The notes beneath the pieces are model-generated. The model saw nothing but the letters and a program-made list of their open reading frames with translations. It was not told the DNA's origin and made no database searches. A program made the position numbers and the translations under genes. Positions 46,050 to 55,300 of a DNA stretch of 64,000 nt are shown one piece after another (positions within the stretch are counted from its first letter, which is position 1; every line of letters begins with the position of its first letter). This stretch comes from Spiractinospora alimapuensis (lineage in GTDB: Bacteria > Actinomycetota > Actinomycetes > Streptosporangiales > Streptosporangiaceae), in assembly GCF_018437505.1 (NCBI RefSeq), contig NZ_CP072467.1, positions 1,984,001-2,048,000 on the forward strand, in the 5' to 3' direction.

Positions 46050-46472
46050 TCATTCCACTTCAGGAACGTATCGGCTGTCGATGTGCTCATTGAGCTGCTG
46101 GGATATGTACGTCTGGTGCCCTTCGACCGACGGCTCCGACGGTTCAGGAACCGGTTCGCCGAACCTTCGGTAGTCCTCAGCAGCACGGTCATCCGTCCGA
46201 GCCACCTCCACCGCACCGAGCTGCACGTTCCCTGAGAGTCGACTCCCGTGCTCTTGGACGTCGCGCATCCTATCCACGTACGTCGCGGCGAACTGCCGGT
46301 ACTCGCTTGGGAACGACACCGTCTCGTTTGCGAACGGGCCGTTCAGAGCGGTGGCAAGCTCCTCGACCGCGACGTCGAAGCGGTTCACGACGTCGGTGAA
46401 CGTCTCCGCCACGGTGACTCCGTCGGCACCGCGTTGGTACGCTTCCGCAGCGTTAGCACCTATCAATGACAT
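46050..46472 (-). CDS. Small ESX-type partner protein D (QEHG signature)
   Basis: A 140-aa helical protein. IGANAAEAYQRGADGVTVAE opens it, followed by TFTDVVNRFDVAVEELATAL and the signature RDVQEHGSRLSGNVQLGAVE; it ends in YISQQLNEHIDSRYVPEVE. ATG at 46472 with GGGGGCT 4 nt upstream; the in-frame upstream extension is not protein-like. First gene of the array. The next gene (large D) starts 174 nt later. Divergent from the WXG100 operon. Expected to form a helical complex with large protein D. Confidence 0.77.
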   Translation of the reverse strand: MSLIGANAAEAYQRGADGVTVAETFTDVVNRFDVAVEELATALNGPFANETVSFPSEYRQFAATYVDRMRDVQEHGSRLSGNVQLGAVEVARTDDRAAEDYRRFGEPVPEPSEPSVEGHQTYISQQLNEHIDSRYVPEVE

Positions 46473-46613
46473 GACAGCCCCCTTTTTTTGTCGACTGACC
46501 GTCTTCCAACCAGCAGTTACACCTGAAGTGATAGAAAACACGCGCCGTGGCCTTGACTGAGATTCGCCACGACCCCACCAAGATGATCTTGCGCTGGAAC
46601 CCATCCGGGTTCA

Positions 46614-46641
46614 TTGACAGGACGCATCCATCTACTATTCT
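46614..46641 (+). promoter_or_regulatory. Predicted promoter of the WXG100 operon
   Basis: -35 TTGACA (46614-46619), 16-bp spacer, -10 TATTCT (46636-46641). Predicted transcription start near 46648, where a hairpin begins. The 257-bp divergent gap should also carry the promoter of the substrate array on the other strand; none was clear. Confidence 0.55.
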
Positions 46642-46647
46642 CGAAGT

Positions 46648-46668
46648 CTGTCCATGATGGGTGGACAG
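46648..46668. promoter_or_regulatory. Inverted repeat at the 5' end of the WXG100 transcript
   Basis: CTGTCCA-N7-TGGACAG is a perfect 7-bp inverted repeat placed right at the predicted +1. It could be an operator or a 5'-terminal mRNA hairpin that stabilises the message. Its half-site TGTCCA/TGGACA also occurs, with different spacing, at 24354-24370. Confidence 0.45.
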
Positions 46669-46729
46669 AACCCCTCCAGCCCGCCAAACACTGATCTTAG
46701 CGGTAGACACACCCGAAAGGTTTACGAGC

Positions 46730-47074
46730 ATGGCCGGATTCGAAGGCGTTCAGCACGCCGATACGCTGTCACGAGGCGCAGACGAGGCCGGACAAGCTGG
46801 CGCCAGCATCAGTGAACGCGTGAATTCCCTTCTCTCCGACATTCAGAGCGAACTACCAAATGCACTCCAGGGCGAAGCTCGCACTACTTTCGAAACCGGA
46901 CAACTAATGCTCGCGAACGCCATGGACGATCTCATTAAATGGTGCAGAAACAGCGAAGTCGACCTCAACCTCGGAAATGATGCGATTATCATGACGGACG
47001 ACCGATCAAGCGAGGAAGTCCGCCAGGCCTTCACTGAGTCGCTGATGAATCCCACCAAGAGCGTCAACCATTAA
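46730..47074 (+). CDS. ESX-type WXG100-like protein (first of pair)
   Basis: A 114-aa helical protein: helix 1 about residues 10-38 (TLSRGADEAGQAGASISERV), a turn with ALQGEARTTF in place of the W-x-G turn, and helix 2 (GQLMLANAMDDLIKWC). The C-terminal tail contains RSSEEVRQAFTESLMN. No signal peptide. ATG with GAAAGG 9 nt upstream. Followed after 12 nt by a canonical WXG100 gene, so this should be the EsxB/EsxA-like heterodimer partner exported by EccC. Lower GC than the rest of the locus. Confidence 0.82.
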   Translation: MAGFEGVQHADTLSRGADEAGQAGASISERVNSLLSDIQSELPNALQGEARTTFETGQLMLANAMDDLIKWCRNSEVDLNLGNDAIIMTDDRSSEEVRQAFTESLMNPTKSVNH

Positions 47075-47086
47075 GGAAACACCACC

Positions 47087-47386
47087 ATGAGACCTGGCGA
47101 TTTTGATATTGGCGCCGACATCAGCGTCCTTTCTGACCTCAATGAACGCCAACGCAGCTACATACCGCGTTTTCATGCGATCATGGACGAGATCCTTCAA
47201 GCAGTTGGCAGCCTAAACTCCAACTGGTCAGGCGATGCGAGTGAAGTCTTCGCCGCAGCCGGGAATGATTTTGCGGAGAACTTCCGGAACGCCAACCTGG
47301 GATTCTCGAAAATGGTGGATGCCAGCGATGGCGTGGTCGAGAATTACAATAAACTACATAGAGATCTGGGGAACATCTTCGGCTAA
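47087..47386 (+). CDS. WXG100 family secreted protein (second of pair)
   Basis: A 99-aa protein of classical Esx size: helix 1 (RFHAIMDEILQAVGSLNS), the W47-S48-G49 turn in SNWSGDASEVF, and helix 2 (FAENFRNANLGFSKMVDASD), ending ENYNKLHRDLGNIFG. No obvious YxxxD/E export tail, which may be supplied by the partner. ATG with AAGGAAA about 9 nt upstream. Predicted substrate and structural partner of the type VII system. Confidence 0.9.
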   Translation: MRPGDFDIGADISVLSDLNERQRSYIPRFHAIMDEILQAVGSLNSNWSGDASEVFAAAGNDFAENFRNANLGFSKMVDASDGVVENYNKLHRDLGNIFG

Positions 47387-47395
47387 CCCCTCCCC

Positions 47396-47803
47396 ATGTC
47401 CCAACCCACCGTCACCCCCGGCGGCGCGCAGGATTCGGCGGCACCTTCTTCTTCGTCTGTGGAGCAGGTGCCGCAGGCGTTTCACGCGACGCCGAACGCT
47501 GAGCGGTACGTCCTCCAGGCCGACGCGCTGCGGCGGCGGCAGCTTCGGGCTGCGCTCCTGTACGGGTCGAGTCGGTACTGGCGTCGGCGGCAGCGGGTGT
47601 GGCCGGCGGCGATCGCGGGGTTGATTCTGGCCGCGTTGATCGCCGGCGGTATTGTCGTCGCGAACGCGTTCCAGAACCAGCAGGTGATCAACCAGGACCG
47701 CTTTCCTGGCATGGGTCCGTCCGACGGTGACGGGGAGGAAGAGACCCCCGAGGACTCCGAGCAGGCACCCATGCCGGCGCTGCCGCCCCCCGATGGGGGG
47801 TGA
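47396..47803 (+). CDS. Small single-pass membrane protein of the ESX operon
   Basis: A 135-aa protein with a Ser/Pro/Thr-rich cytoplasmic N-terminus, the Arg-rich segment LRRRQLRAALLYGSSRYWRR, one membrane helix (about 70-92, PAAIAGLILAALIAGGIVV) and an acidic Pro-rich external tail. The Arg-rich run before the helix resembles the start of EccB-type proteins (a cytoplasmic basic stretch then one helix), but the large EccB external domain is absent. It starts 9 nt after the WXG100 gene without a clear ribosome-binding site. Function unknown; possibly a minimal structural subunit. Confidence 0.7.
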   Translation: MSQPTVTPGGAQDSAAPSSSSVEQVPQAFHATPNAERYVLQADALRRRQLRAALLYGSSRYWRRRQRVWPAAIAGLILAALIAGGIVVANAFQNQQVINQDRFPGMGPSDGDGEEETPEDSEQAPMPALPPPDGG

Positions 47804-47849
47804 CTCCGACCCCCCGACGCGCGTACATCTCCGGAGACGCACACCCCCG

Positions 47850-48877
<1,028 letters not shown>

Positions 48878-48878
<1 letters not shown>

Positions 48879-50005
48879 TGCCCACGCCACGTGGGTGGCT
48901 CGTCGCCGGCGTCGGGTCCACGCTGCTCGTGGTCGGTGTCGTCGCCGGCTACCAGGAGCTGGTCGCCCTGGGTGGATGCGCGCTTCTCGCCGTGGCGCTG
49001 GCGGCGTTGTGGGTGGGGCGCCCGGCCAGGGTGCGGGCCCACCGCTCCCCCAGTACCACTCGAACGTCCCCCGACTCGCCGGTCATCGTCCGGCTGCGGA
49101 CCCGGAATCCCGGCATCCGGGCGGTGCAACTGTGGGAGCGGATCACGGCGCCGTCGGGTGAACAGTGGGTACGACTTCCCCGGCTGGGGAGGGACTCCGC
49201 CGAGACGGTGGAGTATCGCCTCAGCGCCGAACGCCGAGGGGTGATCACGCTGGGGCCGGTCCGGGCGGGCCGACGGGACGCCCTGGGGTTGGCCGAGTCC
49301 GTCCGTTCCTCCGTGCTGAAGGACCGGGTGTGGGTGCATCCGCCCTATCGCCGACTGCGAGCTATCCCGGCGGGCCGCGTCACCGACCTGGACAGTCTCA
49401 CCGACGGTGTCCGCGCCGGGAGTCAGGCGTTCCACACCCTGCGGGACTACGTTCCCGGGGACGATCTGCGGCAGGTGCACTGGCGCAGTTCGGCCCGCCT
49501 GGACAAGCTCGTGGTGCGGGAACACGTGGACACCGCGCACACTCGCCTGCGGGTGGTCCTGGACGACCGGCGGACGGTCCGGGGGGTCGAGGATCTGGAC
49601 GAGGCGGCGAGCGTCGCGGCCTCCGTCATCGCCACCGGGCTGCACGCCTCCCTGCACTGTGAGCTGCATCTGGTCAGTGGGCGTGGCCGGGACAGCACCG
49701 CCGGTCTGCCGGCCCTGCTGGATCTCCTCGCCGAGGCCGAGCCGCGGGCCGACGCCTCCCTGAACCGGGCGCTTCGGCTGTTGCGCGCGCGGCCCTCCGG
49801 GGACACGGCGATGCTGGTGAGCCCGTCCCTCACCGACGCGGAGCTGCGCAGTTTCGGTCAGTTACGCAACGTCTACCACGGGCTGATCGCGGTCGTCGTC
49901 GGTTCGGAGGCCCCGGCCGCCACGCCGGCGGGGATCACGTGCATCGCGACCGCCGACGCACGTTCCTTCGCGGAACGATGGGATACCGCGCCATGGCCAC
50001 GCTGA
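48878..50005 (+). CDS. DUF58 domain protein
   Basis: A 375-aa protein with two N-terminal membrane helices (LVAGVGSTLLVVGVVAG; LVALGGCALLAVALAALWV). The DUF58 core follows, marked by DYVPGDDLRQVHWRSSARLD (residues about 188-207), and then a vWA-like C-terminal part. The start ATG shares a base with the MoxR stop. DUF58 proteins work with MoxR ATPases. The C-terminus overlaps the next gene by 13 nt. Confidence 0.92.
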
Positions 50006-52305
50006 CCGAGGGGTGGACGCGTCTGTTCCCGGGCCGCGACCCGTTCGACGCGCCACGCGGACGGAATCTGCCCTGGCGCACCGTCGCCTTGGTGGTTGGC
50101 CTCGTCGGGGTGTCGGCGGCGGGGGGAATCGCTCTCGCCGGAAGCTACGCCCGCCCCATCGCCGTCTACGGCGTGACCGGCAGCGCCGCGGCGGTCAGCG
50201 TGCTGGTCACGCTCGCGCTGCGGAGCTGGTGGGGTGCGATGTCGTCGCTCCTGATCGGCCTGCCGCTGCCGGTGCTGTGGGTGATGGTCCTCGCGAACGC
50301 GCTGCCCGGGGAGGGGGGCGGGGTTCTCCGGGGGACTCTCCAGGCGCTGGTCGGTTCCGGGGCAAGCATTCTGACGAGCGCCGCACCCACTCCCGCCACG
50401 GTCGACACCCTCACCCTGCCGCTGTTGGCGACCTGGCTGACCGGGGCCGCAGCCGCGCTGGCGTGGCGGGCCGGGCGTGGAGCCCTCGCTCCCCTCCCCG
50501 GCGTGGTGTTGTTGGCGGGCGCGGCGGTGCTCAACGGTCCGGTGGCGCCGCCGAGTTTCGTGGCCGTCGGGCTCCTCGTCGCCTCCACGGGGTTCCTGCT
50601 CGTCGGGAGCCCGCGGGAGCCGGACTCCGAGGACGGGGAACTGCCCGGCTTCTCCGTGCGGGTGCGGGTTCTGCGTCGCGGAGGCAGCTCTGTGGGCAGG
50701 CTGGTCGCCACCGCGGTGGTCGTGGTGAGCATGGCCCTCGCGACGGTCGTGGTCGCGCCGATCCTCCTCTCGGCGTGGGACTCGCAGCCCACAGACCCCC
50801 GGGAGGCACTGGCACCGCAGATGGACCCCCAGGAGACGCTGAACCCGCTGAGCTACCTGTCCGCGTGGGCGGCGGAACCCAATCAACACCTGATGTCGGT
50901 TCAGGCCAGCGAGGACGTAACCCTGCGCTGGGTCACGCTCGGGGAGTTCACCACGACGTGGTTGACGGACGAGGGGTACCGCGTCGCGGACCAGACCCTG
51001 CCGGAACCCGTACCACCTCCGCCGCACGCCGAGACGACCAGCGTCGAGATCGCGGTCGGCGACGCCCTGCCCGGACCGTGGGCCCCCGTGGTCGGAGCTC
51101 CGCGCACGGTGGGAGTCCCTTCCCCCGGCTACGACCCGATGTCGGGCACCGTGGTGACCCGTGCGGGAGGGATCGCGGGGACGGAGTACGCCGTGACCGG
51201 CGACGTGCCGGAGTGGCGCCCCGACGAACTGGAGGGCGCGACGACCCCCGTCGAGGAGGTGTACGACCGGTATCGCCATCTTCCGGCGGGCACCCCCTCC
51301 GTCGTCAACGACGTGGTGGCCGACCTGGCATCGGGTGACACCTCGCCCTACCAGCGGGCGAACGCGTTGGCGGAGTACCTGCGGGAGTCGCACACCTTCA
51401 ACCCGGAGACCGCCGGCGGTCACGGGTACGCGAGTTTGGCCGCCGTCCTCGCCCCGCCTGGTGAAGAGGGCGGCGGGGGCACGTCGGAGCAGTTCGCGAG
51501 TGCGTTCGCGGTTCTCGCCCGGGCCGCGGGCCTCCCCAGCCGGGTCGCGGTCGGCTTCGACGGTGCGGCCGACGCCGACGCGGCGGCGGCCGACGAACGC
51601 CGCGTCGTCACCGGCGACGCCGTCGCGTGGGGCGAGGTGTACTTCGACGGGGTGGGGTGGGTGCCGTTCTCCGTCACCCCGGGCGCGTACGACACGGAGA
51701 CCGCCGAGGACCCGGCGAGCGCGTCGGCGCCCGACGAGCCGGACGCCGCCGAGGACGACCCCGCCGAGGAGGAGACCCACGACCTGTCGGCCCCGGTCTC
51801 GGAGACCGATTCGCGGTCAGTGCCGCGTTCCTGGCTGATCCTTGGCGGGTTGGCGGGCCTGTTGCTGGCCGGACTGCTGGCGATTCCCCTGTCGCGCCGG
51901 ATCCGACAGGAGCGTCGACTCCGCTCCGGCCCGGTCACGTCCCGGGTTCTGGGGGCGTGGCATGAGCTGCACGACACACTGCGCCAGTGCGGGGTCCAAC
52001 CCACCCGTGGGGACACGGTGTTGGACGTCGTGGGCGCGGCGCGTCGCGTCGCGGGCGGACCCGACGCCGACCCGACCACCGCCACGGACCTGCTCTCGCT
52101 GGAGCGCGCGGTGAACGTGGTGTCGTTCGGTCCGGAGGCGGGGTCCGTCGAAGCGGAGATCGGGGCGGTCGTCGACGGGACGCGGCGGCAGCTACGCGTC
52201 CTGCGACGCACCCGGGGGCGCGTCCGGCGCCTTCTCTGGTGGTTCGACCCGCGTCCGTTGCTGTGGCGGCACGTGAGAACGCGACCGAGGGGATCATCGA
52301 CATGA
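49993..52305 (+). CDS. TgpA-like transglutaminase-fold membrane protein, catalytic triad lost
   Basis: A 770-aa protein. It has about six N-terminal membrane helices, an extracytoplasmic transglutaminase-like domain (about 400-575), an acidic linker, another membrane helix (SWLILGGLAGLLLAGLLAIP, about 612-631) and a cytoplasmic tail of about 130 aa. The family architecture is TgpA/DUF3488. The active-site positions are all changed: Thr497 replaces Cys in GTSEQFASAF, Val544 replaces His in DAVAWGEVYF, and Ser560 replaces Asp in FSVTPG. It should therefore be a non-catalytic structural homologue. ATG at 49993 chosen; ATG at 49978 possible. Overlaps DUF58 upstream (13 nt) and the kinase gene downstream (ATGA). 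Confidence 0.88.
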   Translation: MATLTEGWTRLFPGRDPFDAPRGRNLPWRTVALVVGLVGVSAAGGIALAGSYARPIAVYGVTGSAAAVSVLVTLALRSWWGAMSSLLIGLPLPVLWVMVLANALPGEGGGVLRGTLQALVGSGASILTSAAPTPATVDTLTLPLLATWLTGAAAALAWRAGRGALAPLPGVVLLAGAAVLNGPVAPPSFVAVGLLVASTGFLLVGSPREPDSEDGELPGFSVRVRVLRRGGSSVGRLVATAVVVVSMALATVVVAPILLSAWDSQPTDPREALAPQMDPQETLNPLSYLSAWAAEPNQHLMSVQASEDVTLRWVTLGEFTTTWLTDEGYRVADQTLPEPVPPPPHAETTSVEIAVGDALPGPWAPVVGAPRTVGVPSPGYDPMSGTVVTRAGGIAGTEYAVTGDVPEWRPDELEGATTPVEEVYDRYRHLPAGTPSVVNDVVADLASGDTSPYQRANALAEYLRESHTFNPETAGGHGYASLAAVLAPPGEEGGGGTSEQFASAFAVLARAAGLPSRVAVGFDGAADADAAAADERRVVTGDAVAWGEVYFDGVGWVPFSVTPGAYDTETAEDPASASAPDEPDAAEDDPAEEETHDLSAPVSETDSRSVPRSWLILGGLAGLLLAGLLAIPLSRRIRQERRLRSGPVTSRVLGAWHELHDTLRQCGVQPTRGDTVLDVVGAARRVAGGPDADPTTATDLLSLERAVNVVSFGPEAGSVEAEIGAVVDGTRRQLRVLRRTRGRVRRLLWWFDPRPLLWRHVRTRPRGSST

Positions 52306-55300
52306 GCGACGGCGCCCGTCTCGTTGCCGGGTATCACCGCCTGGAGGTGGTGTACCGGGGGGAGACGTCGACGATCTACCGCGGTCTCCCCGACGGTGGC
52401 TCGGACCCGGTGGCGATCAAGGTCCTGCGGGATCCGGCTGGGGTGGACGAGGTCGACCAGCTCACCACCCTGTCCGGAGCACCGGGGATCGTGGCCGCAC
52501 TCGACAACGGGCAGACGTCGTCGGGGCGCACCTACGTGGTGATGCCGTTCTACGACGGTGACTACGCCGCGCGGCTGGCCCACCATCCCATCCCGCTGAC
52601 CGAGGTCGTCCTCGCGGCCTGGTCGGTCGCCAACGCCTTGACGGCCATGCACGAGCGGGGGCTACTGCACCACGGTGTGCAACCCAGCAACGTGCTGTAC
52701 TCGCGGGACACCACCGTCCTCGCCGACTTCGGCTCGACCGCGCCGGTGACGGACACCCCCGAGCCGCCCGGCCCCGACGCCTACGAGGTTCCCCACGCCC
52801 CGCCCGAGGCCCTGCGCGGCGATCCCCCGTCCCCCGCCTCGGACGTGTACCGTCTCGCGTCCACCGTGTGGACTCTCCTGGGCGGCCATCTCCCGTACGT
52901 CGACGCGGCCGGCACCCGCGTGGACCCCTTCGACTACCGTGACCGGGCGCTCGCCACTCCGCCCCCACGAATCCCGCGCGCCGACGTCCCCCAGACGCTG
53001 CGCGACGTCGTACAGCGAGCGATGTCGGTGGAGCCGAGCGACCGGTTCGCCACCGCCACGGACTTCGCGACAGCCCTGATCACCGCCCACCCCGCCGCCT
53101 CGGCGTTCCTCGCCCCCATCCCTCGTGCGCCAGAGGCCGGACCGGCAGGCGCGGTCGCGGACCCTCGCCACACCACCCCCATCGCTCCCGGCGGGACCTC
53201 GCCGGACGGTGAAGCCAACGGCGGCGACGAAGGCCGCGCCGACTCGCCGTCTTCGGCGCGCGGGGACACCGAGCGGCTCGGCGCTGCCACGGGGGATGAC
53301 GTCGGCGCCGCGGATCCTCCGGAAGTTGCCCAGGCCGAAGGTGGGGGTGTGCCCGGCTCGGCCGTGTCGTCCGGCGGCGGCTCCCTCCCAGCGAGCCCCG
53401 CCCGCGACGACGTTGGCGACTCTGCGGAATCGGCAGCACCCGCCTCCGACCTCACCGACACCGACGATGTCGGAGCCGGTGAGGGGACCGCGAGCCCGCC
53501 CCGCGCGTCCGCCACCCCCTTGTCGGACGACGCGCGCGGCGCAAGGGACACGATGGAGGCCACAACCGACCGGCCCGACGCCGGTCCAGCGACGACGCGG
53601 AGCACTCCACCGTCGTCACCAGGGGACGACGAGCACACCGGCGACTCCCCACCTGACGTGTCCTCAGTAGCCGAAGGCACTGCCGCGTCTGGGCCATCGA
53701 CAGGCGGGGCCACCGAACGGCGAGATCCCGACACGACGGACGGAGTGGGCGCCGACGGGGTGGTTTCCCCCGACACCTCCGCCACCTCATCGCCGAACAG
53801 TGCCGATGCCCCGGCCACGACCACGCCTCCCGCCGGCGACTCGCCGGACGCGATACCCCCCACGCCTTCCCACGAAGACGCACAGGACGCTGGCGCGGCC
53901 CCCACCCACTCGACCGAGGCGGACGCCGACAGCGACCGAGCCGGCGAGGGGACCTCTAACCCGGGCCACGCGTCTATGGACCCCTTGCCGGACGACATAC
54001 GCGACACAAAGGACAGAGCGGAGGCCACAAGCCACCGGCCCGGCGCCGGTCCGGCGACGGAGAGCACTCCACCGTCCTCACCAGGGGACGACGTGCACAC
54101 CGGCGAACCCGCAGCCGACACCTCCGCCACCTCGTCACCGACCAATGCCGACGCCCCGGCCACGTCCACGCCTGCCGATGCCGATGACTCGCCGGACGCG
54201 GCACCCACCGCCCCTTCCCGGAATGGCTCGACCGAGGAGGATGCCGGCGACGTCGGGGCTCGCGCGGGGGACGCGGTGCAGACCACAGCCGTTCCGCCCG
54301 ACGCGTCCGCCATAGAGAAAGGCGCCGTCTCCCCAGTGCCGTCGGCGCGCGGCGCCGCCGAACGGAGAGGTCCCGGCACGACGGACGGGGCGGACACCGG
54401 CGAGGCGGTTTCCCCCGACGCCGCCGACGCGTCCGCCAGCTCAACGCCGGACGACGCCGACGACTCGTCGGTCGCGAAACCCCTCACCCCTGCCCGGGAA
54501 GGCACACAGGACGCCCGACCGAACGAGGCGGACGCCGACCCCCATGGGGACAAGGAGACGAGTTCCCCCTCACCATCCTCTGCTGACGAGGAAGGCACGG
54601 GTGGATCCACCCCCGACACGACTCCGGAGCACGCGGCAGCGCAGGAGGCCGAAGGGCCGTCCACTGGCCAACGAGAGACGAGCACCGTGCCGGCCGACGC
54701 GTCCGCCAACTCATCGCCGAACGACGTCCACGGTCCGGACACGACCACGCCTCCCGACGGCGGCACCGCACCAACGCACGCCACGCCTGCCGACGTGGGC
54801 GACTCCTCGGACGCGACCCCCCTTACCCCTACTCGGGGAGACGCACAGGACACCCGGTCGAGCGAGGCGGCCGCCGGCGACGTCGGAGCTGATGCGGGGG
54901 CCAGGTTGGACACCACATCCCCGCCGCCCGACGCGTCGGCCGAAGAAGGCATCACCGTCCCGAGGTCTTCGCCGCGCGAGGAAGCCGAACGGCAAGGTGC
55001 GGACACGATGGACGGGGTATCCACCCCGTCCTCACCGGAGGGCGCACAGACCGGGAAGGGGAACACCCCCCAACCACCACCCCCTGCGGACTCCGGCGGG
55101 GCGGTATCCCCCGACGCCGCCGACGCGTCCGCCGGCTCCTCGCCGGACGATGTCGGCGGTCCGGCTACGCCCACGCCTACCGACGTGGAGGGCTCGTCAG
55201 ACACGGAGGAATCCGCCTCCACGTCTTCCGACGCCGACTCCCACCGCGACACGTCTGGGGAGGACACCGGTGAATCCTCCCCAGACGTGTCATCGGGGCT

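Noticed and set aside
39064-47400. Prophage or integrated element as the cause of low GC
   Set aside because: No integrase, tRNA, att-like direct repeats or phage structural genes were seen; paralogous array genes explain the content.
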